A DNA stretch of 56,502 nt, from assembly GCA_902805555.1 (NCBI GenBank), contig CADCSY010000074.1, positions 1-56,502 on the forward strand, read 5' to 3'. Each line of letters begins with the position of its first letter. Within the stretch, counting starts at the first letter, position 1. The DNA comes from an uncultured Acidimicrobiales bacterium (GTDB lineage Bacteria > Actinomycetota > Acidimicrobiia > Acidimicrobiales > CADCSY01). This document shows positions 36,116 through 44,863 of the stretch, piece after piece. The notes below the pieces were generated by a model. The model had not been told where the DNA came from. It searched no databases and saw nothing but the letters and a program-made list of their open reading frames with translations. A program made the position numbers and the translations under genes.

Positions 36116-37261
36116 GTGGACGGGCCGACCTCCAGCTCCGGAGCGCACCAGTCGCCCCGAGCCAGGGCCTGGGCGGCGACGATGCACGGGCACGCCGGCC
36201 CTGCGCTGCGGCGGGCCCACGCCGACAGCGACGCCCAGGTCGGACCTCTCCAGCCTCGCGACCGGGAGGAGCGCGAGGCGGACGAGGCGGCCGCCCTCGC
36301 CCCCGGTGCCAGCCGGGCCTCGGGTGCCGGTGCCCGGGCGGTCCCCGAGGAACCGGACCGCAGCCGGACGTGCTTCGAGCGGGACCGCGACCGCATCCTG
36401 CACGGCACCTCGTTCCGGAGGCTGGCAGGCAAGACCCAGGTCTTCATCCTCCCCGACGACCACCAGCGCACCCGGCTGACCCACGCCCTCGAGGTGGCCC
36501 AGGTGGCGGTGGGCATCGCACGCGCCTGCCGGCTGAACGTCGCCCTGGCCGAGGCCATCGCCCTGGGCCACGACTGCGGGCACGGGCCGGGGGGCCACGC
36601 CAGCGAGGACGCGCTCAGCCCGTACGTCGCCGGTGGGTACGACCACGCCACCTGGGGCGCCGACGTGGTGCTCCAGCCCCTGAACCTCTGCGCCGAGACG
36701 CTCGACGGGGTCCGGAACCACTCGTGGTCCCGCCCGGCGCCGGCGACGCCGGAGGGGGAGGTGGTGAGCTGGGCCGACCGCATCGCCTACGTCTGCCACG
36801 ACTTCGAGGATGCGGTGTCGGCCGGCATCGTCACCGAGGCGATGCTCCCCGCCGTCGTGCAAGAGCGCTGCGGGACCACCCGCCGAGCGCAGCTCGGTGC
36901 CTTCATCGGCGGTGTGGTCGACGCCGTCGTGGCGACCGGCAGCGTCGGCATGGCCGAGCCGCTGGCCGAGGCGCTCGCCGCCTTCCGGGCCTGCAACTAC
37001 GAGCGGATCTACCTCCGGCCGGCCTCGGTCGCCCAGGGCGAGGCGGTGGGTCGCGTCCTGCGGGCCCTGGTCGAGCACGTCGCCGACCGGCCGAACCTGA
37101 TCCCGGGCGTGGCCGCCACCGGGGGGCTGGCCGCCGGGAGCCCCGAGGCGCTGCGGGCGGCCGTCACCTACGTCGGCGGGATGACGGACCGCTACGCCTT
37201 CCAGTCCGCCGTGTCCCACCTGGGCTGGGACCCTGCGAAGCTGCCCGGCGGGGTCCCGTAG
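36116..37261 (+). CDS. dgt: dGTPase-like HD-domain deoxynucleoside triphosphohydrolase
   Basis: 381 aa. The HD phosphohydrolase motifs are RRLAGKTQVF, RTRLTHALEVAQVA (first His about 121), AIALGHDCGHGPGGH (His-Asp about 152) and SWADRIAYVCHDFEDA. These match the Dgt family, which cleaves dNTPs to nucleoside and triphosphate. The first 80 residues are Ala/Arg-rich and have no counterpart in the family; the leaderless -10 box supports GTG 36116, but ATG 36182 is possible. It is the only plus-strand gene in this stretch. In other actinobacteria dgt often precedes dnaG; dnaG is not here. Confidence 0.9.
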   Translation: MDGPTSSSGAHQSPRARAWAATMHGHAGPALRRAHADSDAQVGPLQPRDREEREADEAAALAPGASRASGAGARAVPEEPDRSRTCFERDRDRILHGTSFRRLAGKTQVFILPDDHQRTRLTHALEVAQVAVGIARACRLNVALAEAIALGHDCGHGPGGHASEDALSPYVAGGYDHATWGADVVLQPLNLCAETLDGVRNHSWSRPAPATPEGEVVSWADRIAYVCHDFEDAVSAGIVTEAMLPAVVQERCGTTRRAQLGAFIGGVVDAVVATGSVGMAEPLAEALAAFRACNYERIYLRPASVAQGEAVGRVLRALVEHVADRPNLIPGVAATGGLAAGSPEALRAAVTYVGGMTDRYAFQSAVSHLGWDPAKLPGGVP

Positions 37262-37346
37262 GCGGCGGTCAGCTCGAGGAGCGAGCGGCCGTCGAAGGGT
37301 CCGGCCATCCGACGCCGTGGCCGCCAGCTGAGGCGCGCGCCGAGCC

Positions 37347-37742
37347 TCAGGCTCGAGCGGACCGCCAGCGCCCGAGGACCTCCTCGATGTCGACCGGCAT
37401 CACCGTGGAGGGCGGTCCGGCGGCGCCCAGCCGGTTGATGCGTCGGACCTTCTCGTTGACCGCCTCGAGGATGGCCCGGACGGCGGCCTCGTCCTCTGCC
37501 TGCGACGCCCGCTCGAGGGCCTGCTCGACCTCGACCCGGATGGCGATCGTCGGCGGCGTGACGGTCACCCCCTCGCGCTGGAGCATCCGCTTGAGCCACC
37601 AGTCGTCGTCCCGGCGGTCGAGGTCGGGCAGCGGCTTCCCGGCGCCGGGAAGGCCGTCGAAGTCGCCCCGCTCCTGCGCCTCGCGCACCTGCCGGTCGAT
37701 CCAGGTCTCCCAGCTGACGCCGGGCGGCTTGCGCTCGGTCAC
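37347..37742 (-). CDS. DUF1992 (DnaJ-homologue subfamily C member 28-like) protein
   Basis: 131 aa from the GTG at 37742, which gives the typical beginning VTERKPPGVSWETWIDRQVREAQ. The DUF1992 signature ERGDFDGLPGAGKPLPDL and the DDDWWLKRMLQREG block follow; the C-terminal half is helical. No J-domain is present. Function is unknown in bacteria. Earlier in-frame GTGs (37751, 37769) exist; the one at 37769 would lie inside a 16-bp palindrome, so a later start is preferred. Confidence 0.82.
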   Translation of the reverse strand: MTERKPPGVSWETWIDRQVREAQERGDFDGLPGAGKPLPDLDRRDDDWWLKRMLQREGVTVTPPTIAIRVEVEQALERASQAEDEAAVRAILEAVNEKVRRINRLGAAGPPSTVMPVDIEEVLGRWRSARA

Positions 37743-37759
37743 CGGAGGCACCCGCCCCT

Positions 37760-37775
37760 TGTGAAGCACTTCACA
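37760..37775. promoter_or_regulatory. 16-bp operator-like palindrome upstream of the DUF1992 gene
   Basis: TGTGAAG-CA-CTTCACA, 7-bp perfect arms with a 2-bp centre, ending 18 bp upstream of the GTG 37742 start. It has the size and symmetry of a repressor site (MarR/GntR/TetR class). The A/T-rich arms stand out from surrounding DNA. Confidence 0.5.
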
Positions 37776-37826
37776 TGACGATCGTCGCGCTGGGCCGGGC
37801 GCCAGTCAACGCCGCCGCGGGCAGGG

Positions 37827-38267
37827 TCAGGCCGGCGCTGGCTCCACCACGAAGACGGGGATGACCCGGTCGGTCTTGGCCTGGTAGTCCGCGTAGTCGG
37901 GGAAGGCGGCGACGGCCCGCTCCCACCAGGTGGCCTTCTCGTCGCCCGTGACCTCTCGGGCGACCATGTCCCGACGAGACGGGCCGTCCTGCAGCTCGAC
38001 CCGTGGGTCGGCGACGAGGTTCCGGTACCACGCCGGGTTCTCGGGGGCGCCGCCCAGGGAGGCCACCGCTGCGTAGGCGCCCTCGTGCTCCACCCGCATC
38101 AGCGGGATCTTGCGGAGCTTCCCCGACGACGCGCCCCGCATCGTGAGGATGATCACGGGCATCCCCCGCAGCTGCGTCCCCTCGGTGCCGCCCGACCCCT
38201 CGTAGAGGGCGACCTGGTCGCGCACCCAGGCCATCGCGTTCGGTTCGTAGGTCCCCTCGAGCGGCAT
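37827..38267 (-). CDS. Deazaflavin (F420)-dependent nitroreductase-family oxidoreductase (Ddn-like)
   Basis: 146 aa. Split beta-barrel F420-binding protein: [24 protein letters not shown], then [28 protein letters not shown] and a [16 protein letters not shown] end are the family hallmarks. Members reduce nitro-compounds or quinones using reduced F420. Substrate unknown. It starts at ATG 38267 without a clear Shine-Dalgarno and lies between rpmA and the DUF1992 gene, in a spot where obg would be expected. Confidence 0.92.
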   Translation of the reverse strand: MPLEGTYEPNAMAWVRDQVALYEGSGGTEGTQLRGMPVIILTMRGASSGKLRKIPLMRVEHEGAYAAVASLGGAPENPAWYRNLVADPRVELQDGPSRRDMVAREVTGDEKATWWERAVAAFPDYADYQAKTDRVIPVFVVEPAPA

Positions 38268-38344
38268 GCGCCCGAGTCAACCACCTCCCTGCTCGCCGCC
38301 GCAGCGACCATGCGCCCGTCCGGGGGCCGGCCGGGCCCGTCGGG

Positions 38345-38623
38345 CTACGGGGTCGAGCCCTCCCGGGCGTCGTCCAGCGGCAGGACGTCGACGAGCTTGC
38401 GGCCCTTGCGGGACCCGAACTTGATGGTGCCGGGAGCGAGGGCGAAGAGGGTGTCGTCGCCACCGCGACCCACGTTCTCACCGGGGTGGACCTTGGTCCC
38501 CCGCTGGCGCACGATGATGCCGCCGGTGTCGACGACCTGGCCGTCGTAGAGCTTCACGCCCAGGCGCTGCGCCGCCGAGTCGCGCCCGTTGCGGGTGGAG
38601 CCGCCGCCCTTGGTCTTGGACAT
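38345..38623 (-). CDS. rpmA: 50S ribosomal protein L27
   Basis: 92 aa, full length. The N-terminus [20 protein letters not shown] reaches toward the peptidyl transferase centre, and [19 protein letters not shown] is the conserved core. ATG 38623 starts 1 bp after the rplU stop with GGAGGG upstream, so the two are co-translated. Confidence 0.98.
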   Translation of the reverse strand: MSKTKGGGSTRNGRDSAAQRLGVKLYDGQVVDTGGIIVRQRGTKVHPGENVGRGGDDTLFALAPGTIKFGSRKGRKLVDVLPLDDAREGSTP

Positions 38624-38624
38624 G

Positions 38625-38951
38625 TCAGCCCTCCGTCTCGGCGCTGCCAGAGATGCCGGTGATCTCGATCGTGGCGTACTTCTGGCGGTGGCCCCAGCGC
38701 TTGCGCTGGTTGGTCTTGTTCTTGTAGGTGAAGCCCCGGATCTTCGGGCCCTTCGCCTGCCCGACGATGCGGGCCGACACGGTGGCCCCTGCGAGCTGGT
38801 CGGGGGCTGCGAGGACCCGGTCCCCGTCGACGAGCAGGATCGGCGTGAAGGACACCTCGGTGTCGACCTCCTGGCCCAGGAGCTCGACGTCGAGGCGCTG
38901 GCCCTGCGTCACCTTCTCCTGCTTGCCGCCGGTCTTGATCACTGCGTACAT
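38625..38951 (-). CDS. rplU: 50S ribosomal protein L21
   Basis: 108 aa, full length. [20 protein letters not shown] and [19 protein letters not shown] are diagnostic of L21. ATG 38951 has TAGAGT 9 nt upstream, suggesting an rplU-rpmA promoter with a near-zero leader, in addition to read-through from rne. Confidence 0.98.
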   Translation of the reverse strand: MYAVIKTGGKQEKVTQGQRLDVELLGQEVDTEVSFTPILLVDGDRVLAAPDQLAGATVSARIVGQAKGPKIRGFTYKNKTNQRKRWGHRQKYATIEITGISGSAETEG

Positions 38952-38960
38952 AGGGGGGCG

Positions 38961-38966
38961 ACTCTA
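38961..38966 (-). promoter_or_regulatory. Short-leader -10 box of rplU-rpmA
   Basis: TAGAGT on the minus strand, ending 9 nt before ATG 38951, in the rne-rplU gap. Confidence 0.45.
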
Positions 38967-39006
38967 CCTGCCCCCGGCCGGATCCGGGAAAGCCGGCGCT
39001 GGGCCG

Positions 39007-40905
39007 TCAGCGACCGAGGAGCCCGCCGTCGAAGACGATGCCCCGGCCCTCGCACGTCGGGCAGGTCTCCGACAGCGACTCGATGAGGCCCTCCCCGATC
39101 CGCTTGCGGGTCATCTCGACCAGGCCGAGCTCGGAGATGTCGAACACCTGGGTCCTGGTCTTGTCCCGTCCGAGCGCCTCGCGGAAGGTCCGGATCACCT
39201 CGTCCCGGTTCTTCTTGACCTCCATGTCGATGAAGTCGATGACGATGATGCCGCCGATGTCGCGCAGGCGCAGCTGTCGGGCCACCTCCTCGGCCGCCTC
39301 GAGGTTGTTGCGGAAGACCGTCTCCTCCAGGTTCGTCTTCCCGACGTTGCGACCCGTGTTGACGTCGATGACGGTGAGCGCCTCGGTCCGCTCGATGATG
39401 AGGGACCCGCCCGAAGGGAGCCACACCTTGCGGTCGAGGGCCTTGTGCAGCTGCTCGTGCACGTGGTGGCGCTCGAACAGCGGCAACCCGTCCGCCTCGG
39501 CATCGAACAGCTCGACCCGGTCCGCCAGCTCGGGGGTGATGGAGGCCACGTAGTCCCTGACCTCCTCGAAGAGCACCGGGTCGTCGATCAGCACGCCCCG
39601 GTAGCTGGCGTTGAACTCCTCTCGGATGACCCGCACCGTGGTGTCGGGCTCCTTGTACAGCAGCGCAGGTGCGGTCGAGCGGGCGGCGCGAGCCTCGATG
39701 GCCTCCCACTGCTGGAGGAGCCGGGTCACGTCGCGCTGGAGCTCCTCGGTCGTGGCCCCCTCGGCGGCGGTGCGCACGATGATCCCGTGGTGAGCCGGCT
39801 TGACGACGTCGAGGACGCTGCGCAGCCGCTTGCGCTCCTCGTCGGACAGGCGCTTGGAGATGCCGTAGGTCGAGCTGTTGGGGATGAGGACGACGAAGCG
39901 ACCGGGCATGCTCACCTCCTGGGTGAGCCTGGCCCCCTTCGCCCCGATGGGGTTCTTCGTCACCTGGCAGACGATGGCCTGGCGGGCCTTGAGGATCTGC
40001 TCGATCCGGGCCTCGCCTCCCTCCTCGACGTCCTCGGCGTCGAACTGCACGTCGCCGCGGTACAGCACGGCGTTCTTCGGCGTGCCGACGTCGACGAAGG
40101 CCGCCTCCATCCCCGGCAGCACGTTCTGCACCCGGCCCAGGTAGATGTTGCCGTGGATCTGGCTGGCATCGTCCTGTGGGCGCGACACGTAGTGCTCGAT
40201 GAGCGAGCGCCCCTCGAGGACGGCGATCTGCGTGGCGCCGGGTTGGACGTGCACCGCCATGAGGTAGCGGCCGACGGGCCGGCCGTTGCGCTCCTGGCCC
40301 CGGCGTCGCTCCGACAGCGCCTCCTCCGACACCTCCGGAGGTGGCACCTGCTGGCCGCTCGCGCCGGCGCCGGCGCCGGCACGGCCCCGGCCCCTCCCCC
40401 CTCGACGACGGGCCCGCGTCGTCTCACCCGCACCCGAGGTCCCCCCGTCGAGCAGCGCCGCGCCGGGTGCCGCCTCGGGGACGGCGATGGTGTCACCGAT
40501 CTGGGGCTGCCTGGGCACGAGCGCCCGGGATGCTGCGGCCACCGAGGGCTGGTTCTCGGTCAGGCGCTCCGGCAGCTCGTCGGGGGCCCGCTCCCCGCCC
40601 GGCAGGACGGTGTCGGCACCGGCCTGCTGACGGGTGCGGCCCCGGTTGCGCCCACCGCGGGAGCCGCGACGGCGGCGTCGCCCGGCGTCGTCACCGCCGG
40701 AGGGGGTGGCACCGTCGTCCTCGGCCGGTCCGCCGCCGTCCTGGCGCCCGGTCGGCGAGCTCGGCCCATCCGGGTGGTCGCCGTCCCGCGCGCCTCCGGA
40801 CGGGGTCGGCTCAGCGCGGACCCGCAGCGGCCGGCCGGGCTGACGAGGTCCCGCCGGGGGGGCCGGTTCGGCGGGGGTGGGGACCCGCGGTGCGGGCTCT
40901 GACAT
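39007..40905 (-). CDS. rne: Ribonuclease E/G
   Basis: About 632 aa. Residues 1-210 are a disordered, Arg/Gly/Pro-rich extension with basic clusters (GRRRRRGSRGGRNRGRTR, RARRRGGRGRGRAG) likely to bind RNA or partners. The catalytic core begins at about 211: an S1 domain (GNIYLGRVQNVLPGMEAAFVD), 5'-sensor and RNase H-like parts (NPIGAKGARLTQEVSMPGRF), and the DNase I-like catalytic site with LTVIDVNTGR and IGGIIVIDFIDM. The Zn-link CPTCEGRG sits close to the C-terminus, with almost no tail after it. It processes rRNA and starts mRNA decay. ATG 40905 has AAGGGA upstream; the reading frame is open further but without homologous content. Confidence 0.93.
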   Translation of the reverse strand: MSEPAPRVPTPAEPAPPAGPRQPGRPLRVRAEPTPSGGARDGDHPDGPSSPTGRQDGGGPAEDDGATPSGGDDAGRRRRRGSRGGRNRGRTRQQAGADTVLPGGERAPDELPERLTENQPSVAAASRALVPRQPQIGDTIAVPEAAPGAALLDGGTSGAGETTRARRRGGRGRGRAGAGAGASGQQVPPPEVSEEALSERRRGQERNGRPVGRYLMAVHVQPGATQIAVLEGRSLIEHYVSRPQDDASQIHGNIYLGRVQNVLPGMEAAFVDVGTPKNAVLYRGDVQFDAEDVEEGGEARIEQILKARQAIVCQVTKNPIGAKGARLTQEVSMPGRFVVLIPNSSTYGISKRLSDEERKRLRSVLDVVKPAHHGIIVRTAAEGATTEELQRDVTRLLQQWEAIEARAARSTAPALLYKEPDTTVRVIREEFNASYRGVLIDDPVLFEEVRDYVASITPELADRVELFDAEADGLPLFERHHVHEQLHKALDRKVWLPSGGSLIIERTEALTVIDVNTGRNVGKTNLEETVFRNNLEAAEEVARQLRLRDIGGIIVIDFIDMEVKKNRDEVIRTFREALGRDKTRTQVFDISELGLVEMTRKRIGEGLIESLSETCPTCEGRGIVFDGGLLGR

Positions 40906-41265
40906 GGAGGTGGTCCCTTCTGCAGGCGCGCGCCAGCGGGCGCGGCGGCGCTGCGTCGCGCCGAAGCCGGCGAGGACGATGTCCCGGCCGGGTCGAGCGC
41001 CGGAGCGCAGGAGCGTCGTGTCCGCCACCAGGGCCGACGACGGCCCGGACGGTGGCGGGAGTGGTGGTGAGGGCGGAGGCGATGGCCGTCCGGACGGTGG
41101 CGCCGAGCGCCAGCACCGCGGTGCGCAGCAGGCCGATCCTGCCTCCCGCCAGCCCGGCAGGCACGATGGTCCCCTCTGCAGGGTCCGGGTGCCGGCACGA
41201 GCTCATGATCGAGCTGATCCTACTCCTGCTGGCCGGGGCCCCGGTGGGCGACCCGTCGGCCCGGA
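40906..41265 (-). other. Long leader region upstream of rne
   Basis: 360 bp between rodA and rne. A -10-like TAGGAT (minus strand, 41222-41217) would give an rne leader of about 300 nt. An ATG at 41206, 10 nt after this box, opens a small Ala/Thr-rich frame (GLLRTAVLALGATVRTAIA) running past the rne start to 40811; I cannot tell whether it is translated. Long leaders are known for autoregulated rne genes. No terminator is obvious. Confidence 0.4.
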
Positions 41266-42438
41266 TCAGGTGAAGCGCCGCATGTGCACGTTGGCCACGA
41301 GCCCGAGCGCGGCGAAGACGGTGACGGTCGCCGAACCGCCGTAGGAGAGCAGCGGCAGCGGGATGCCCGTGATGGGCATGATGCCCATGGCCATGCCCAT
41401 GTTCTGGAAGACGTGGAACACGACCATGACCAGCACGCCTGCGCACAGCAGCCGACCGAGGTCGTCCTTGGCGAGCAGGCCGATGCGCCAGATGCGCCAC
41501 ACGATGACGCCGTAGAGCAGCAGCAAGGTGACCGACCCGAGGAAGCCGAGCTCCTCGGCGACCACCGTGAAGATGAAGTCCGTCTGCTGCTCGGGGACGA
41601 ACCCGAGCTTGGTCTGGGTGCCGTCGAAGATCCCGGCCCCCGTGAGCCCGCCGGCGGCCACCGTCGCCTTGGCCTGGGAGAGCTGGAACGACGCACCCTG
41701 GCGGTCGTCCTCGCCCTCGTTGGCGAAGGCCGTGAGGCGGTCCTCCTGGTACTCGGCCAGCACGTCGAGCTGGAGGATCCCGACGACCCCGATGAGCCCC
41801 GCCACGCCGAGGGCCGCCAGCTGCCGTGGTCGAGCGCCCCCCACGAGCAGCAGCCCCACGACGACCGCCACGAAGACGAGGGTGCTGCCGAGGTCGGGCT
41901 GGAGCAGCACGAGCGCCATGGGCGCCGACCCGAGGCCGAGCGCCGCCAGGAGGCGGCGCCAGTCCATCGCCCTGCCCTGGCCGGCGCACCAGGCGGCGAT
42001 GGCGACGATCGTCACGAGCTTGGCGGGCTCGGCCGGCTGGAGCTGGAACGAGCCGAGGGCGAACCACGACCTCGCCCCGTTCACCTCGGTCCCGAGCGGC
42101 GAGAGGACCAGTGCGAGCAGTCCGAGCGCAGCCAGGTAGACCACGGGCGCGAGGTCGCGCAGGCGCCGGTAGTCGACCGCAGCCACCACTGCCATCACCC
42201 CTGTCCCGACCAGGACGAACAGCGCCTGGCGCTCGAGGGAGCTGCGGGGGTCGAGGCCCTGCTGCTCCAGCCCGAAGCGGCTGGCGCTGTAGACCATCAG
42301 GCAGCCGAGCGCGGCGACCGCCAGGGTGGCCGCCACCAGGACGAGGTCCACGTGGCGCCACGGGGCGGCGACGTCACGGAAGCTGCCGCCCGTGCCCCTG
42401 GCCGCGCCCGTGCCCCTGGCTGTGCCGACCGGCGTCAT
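41266..42438 (-). CDS. rodA: Rod-shape peptidoglycan glycosyltransferase RodA (SEDS family)
   Basis: 390 aa, about ten transmembrane helices. Polymerises lipid II for lateral wall growth with its partner PBP2. SEDS signatures: NGARSWFALGSFQLQPAEPAKL with the family's conserved region, VLLQPDLGSTLVF, and LGFVPEQQTDFIFTVVAEE, then GIPLPLLSYGGSA with the catalytic-cavity segment. The N-terminus holds a short Gly/Thr/Arg repeat (GTARGTGAARGTGG) of unknown value. ATG 42438 overlaps the mrdA stop (ATGA). Choosing RodA over FtsW rests on the mre neighbours. Confidence 0.95.
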   Translation of the reverse strand: MTPVGTARGTGAARGTGGSFRDVAAPWRHVDLVLVAATLAVAALGCLMVYSASRFGLEQQGLDPRSSLERQALFVLVGTGVMAVVAAVDYRRLRDLAPVVYLAALGLLALVLSPLGTEVNGARSWFALGSFQLQPAEPAKLVTIVAIAAWCAGQGRAMDWRRLLAALGLGSAPMALVLLQPDLGSTLVFVAVVVGLLLVGGARPRQLAALGVAGLIGVVGILQLDVLAEYQEDRLTAFANEGEDDRQGASFQLSQAKATVAAGGLTGAGIFDGTQTKLGFVPEQQTDFIFTVVAEELGFLGSVTLLLLYGVIVWRIWRIGLLAKDDLGRLLCAGVLVMVVFHVFQNMGMAMGIMPITGIPLPLLSYGGSATVTVFAALGLVANVHMRRFT

Positions 42439-44360
42439 CCCCGACCGCCGTTCGCCAGCTGCACCTCGGGGAGCTGCTCGAGGCCGGAGATCCGGCCGAA
42501 GATCGAGCGGGCGACGGGTGCCGCCGACGTCGAGCCGAACCCGGCCTGCTCCATCACCACCGTGACCACGTGGCGGGGATCCCCGAGCGGTGCCACGGCG
42601 GCGAACAGCGCCGTGTCCTGTCGGGGAGGGGCCTGGGCGGTGCCGGTCTTGCCCGCCACCGGGTACCGGTCGAGCGGGAAGCCGCGGAACGCGTCCACGC
42701 CCGTCCCCCCCGGGACCACCAGTGCGTCCCGCAGCCCCTCGAGGACCACGTCGCGCACCTCGGGCGCGACGGGCACGGTGCCCGTGATCCGCGGCGGCAC
42801 CTCCCGCACGACCGAGCCGTCGGGGCGCTGCACCCGCAGCGCCAGGTTCGGCTCGAAGCGGGTCCCCCCGTTCGCCAACGTGGCGTAGGCGTTGGCGATC
42901 TGGATGGGGGTCACCGCGATCTCGCCCTGGCCGATGGCGAGGTTGACGTTGTCGCCGACGAACCAGCCGCCCTCCGGGAAGGCGACGGGGTCCTCCTCGT
43001 GCCGGGCGGCGCGCAGGGCGGGCGTGGGCACGGCGCCGCGGCGCTCGCCGAGGATCTCGACGCCGGTCCGCTCACCGAGGCCGAGCTCGGCGGCCACCTC
43101 CTGCATCGCCGTGGCCCCGAGGGCGTCCCGGCGAGCCCACAGGTCGTTGCCGAGGCCGTAGAAGAACACGTCGCTCGAGACGGCCAGGGCGGCCCGCACG
43201 TCGACCCGGCCGTACGCGGCGCCACCGGCGTTGCGCCTCGTGCACCCGCCCCTGCACCCGGGGATCCGGTAGCTGCCGCGGTCGTCGACCGTGGTCCGGC
43301 GGTCGATGAGGCCCGTGCGGAGCGCGGCGGCGGCCGTGACCGGCTTCCAGGTCGAACCCGGCGCGTACAGGCCCTGGATGGCCCGGTTGAGCTGCGGCAC
43401 CCCGGCGCCGGGGTCGTTCAGCGCGTCGAACTCGGCCTGCGAGAGGCCGTCGTCGAAGACCGCCGGGTCGAACGTGGGGTACGAGGCGAGGGCGACGACG
43501 GAGCCCTCCTTGGCGTCGAGGACCACGGCCGCCCCGGCGTCGGCCACGAGCGGGGCGTCGTCGTCGCTGAAGCGGCGGCCCCGCGCCGACTCGAGGCCCT
43601 GGGCCAGCCCGCGCTCGGCCACCCGCTGCACCTCGGCGTCGATCGACAGCACCACGTCGTGGCCGGCCTGGGGCGCCTCGGTGTCGACCACCCGCAGGGG
43701 CTTGCCGGCGGCGTCGACCTCCACCGACATCGTCCCGTCCTCACCCCGGAGCTCGCGGTCGTAGGCGAGCTCCACGCCGGCCTTGCCCACGACGTCACCG
43801 GGCTCGTAGCCGAGGCCCTCGAGCTCGGCCAGCTGCTCCGGGCTGACCTCGCCCACGTACCCCAGGAGGTGGGCGGCCAGGACCCCCTGGGGGAACGCCC
43901 GCACCGCCACGCGGCGGGCGACGACGCCAGGGAGCTCGTCCTGGCGCTCGCGCAGCCGGATCAGCACCTCGTCCGAGACGTCCTCGGCGACCGGGACGGG
44001 GAGGATGGGGCTGGCCGACGGGTCCTCGAGCCGCTCGACGAGCTCCTCCACCGGCACGCCGAGCACCGGCGCCAGCCGGGCGAGGACGGGACGCCGCTCG
44101 TCGACGTCGAGTGCTGCGGTGTCGATGGCGACGACGTTCGACGGCCGGTTGTCGACGAGGACGACGCCGTTCCGATCCAGGACGCGGCCCCGTGGCGCGG
44201 GCTGGACGACGGTGCGCACCGCGTTCTCGTCGGCCGCCAGGCGGAGCTCGTCGGCCGTCAGCACCTGGAGGTACCACATCCGGGCGAAGAGGGCGGCGAA
44301 CAGCGAGCCGACGACGATGGCGAGCACGCCCATGCGCAGCCGGGGGCCGTCGGAGGTCAT
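42435..44360 (-). CDS. mrdA: Penicillin-binding protein 2 (elongasome transpeptidase)
   Basis: 641 aa class B PBP. One N-terminal transmembrane helix (GVLAIVVGSLFAALFARMWY), a pedestal domain with RGRVLDRNGVVLVDNRPS, and a transpeptidase domain with catalytic Ser in GSTWKPV (SxxK), a SSD motif at VSSDVFFYG (SxN position) and KTGTAQ. It cross-links wall built by RodA. ATG 44360 overlaps the mreD stop by 4 bp, and its own stop overlaps rodA, so the three are coupled. A Cys pair in IPGCRGGCTRRN sits before the SSD motif and may form a disulfide. Confidence 0.95.
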   Translation of the reverse strand: MTSDGPRLRMGVLAIVVGSLFAALFARMWYLQVLTADELRLAADENAVRTVVQPAPRGRVLDRNGVVLVDNRPSNVVAIDTAALDVDERRPVLARLAPVLGVPVEELVERLEDPSASPILPVPVAEDVSDEVLIRLRERQDELPGVVARRVAVRAFPQGVLAAHLLGYVGEVSPEQLAELEGLGYEPGDVVGKAGVELAYDRELRGEDGTMSVEVDAAGKPLRVVDTEAPQAGHDVVLSIDAEVQRVAERGLAQGLESARGRRFSDDDAPLVADAGAAVVLDAKEGSVVALASYPTFDPAVFDDGLSQAEFDALNDPGAGVPQLNRAIQGLYAPGSTWKPVTAAAALRTGLIDRRTTVDDRGSYRIPGCRGGCTRRNAGGAAYGRVDVRAALAVSSDVFFYGLGNDLWARRDALGATAMQEVAAELGLGERTGVEILGERRGAVPTPALRAARHEEDPVAFPEGGWFVGDNVNLAIGQGEIAVTPIQIANAYATLANGGTRFEPNLALRVQRPDGSVVREVPPRITGTVPVAPEVRDVVLEGLRDALVVPGGTGVDAFRGFPLDRYPVAGKTGTAQAPPRQDTALFAAVAPLGDPRHVVTVVMEQAGFGSTSAAPVARSIFGRISGLEQLPEVQLANGGRG

Positions 44361-44863
44361 CGCAGCACCGCCCGGTTGGTCACGTCGGGGACGGTGGCCC
44401 ACCGGACGACGGGGGCGACCACCACCACCAGCAACCCGTTCAGGAGCGCCACCACGACCGCGACCCTGGGGAGGCGCCCGCCGAGCAGCTCGTCGCTGCC
44501 GAGCACGGTGCCGAGCACGGCGAACAGCGTCACGCCGGCGGCGCTGGCCAGGATCGCCGTCGCCACCGAGATCCAGCGCGTGGCGTGGAGGATCGTCGCC
44601 TGGACGCTGCCGACTGCGTAGCCGACGAGGCTGTAGCAGAGCGCGGACAGCCCGAAGGGCGTCTGCAGGAAGCAGTCGGCCAGGAGCCCGGCCACGAAGC
44701 CGACGACCGCCCCCCGGTCGGACCCGGCTGCGATGCCGGTGGCGATGCCGAGGGCCAGGAGCAGGTCCGGCGCGACGCCGAGCACCCGCAGCTGCGGCAG
44801 CACGGCCGTGTGGAGCACGAGTGCAGCCAGGAGCAGCGGGGGGAGGCGCGTGGCGAGGGTCAC
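44357..44863 (-). CDS. mreD: Rod shape-determining protein MreD
   Basis: 168 aa with five or six hydrophobic helices, small integral membrane partner of MreC. PDLLLALGIATGIAAGSDRGAVVG and the GLLADCFLQTPFGLSALCYSLVGYAVG block are the MreD core. GTG 44863 overlaps the mreC stop (GTGA) and its TGA overlaps mrdA. Confidence 0.93.
   Translation of the reverse strand: MTLATRLPPLLLAALVLHTAVLPQLRVLGVAPDLLLALGIATGIAAGSDRGAVVGFVAGLLADCFLQTPFGLSALCYSLVGYAVGSVQATILHATRWISVATAILASAAGVTLFAVLGTVLGSDELLGGRLPRVAVVVALLNGLLVVVVAPVVRWATVPDVTNRAVLR

Noticed and set aside
33871-37764. Nearly 1300-codon plus-strand open frame across obg, the phosphatase and dgt
   Set aside because: Runs antisense or out of frame through three recognised genes, has no domain signatures, and arises from the lack of A/T-rich stops.
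41033-41206. Small protein gene between rodA and rne
   Set aside because: Has a plausible -10 and ATG but the frame runs on past the rne start and shows no family features; kept only as a possible leader peptide.
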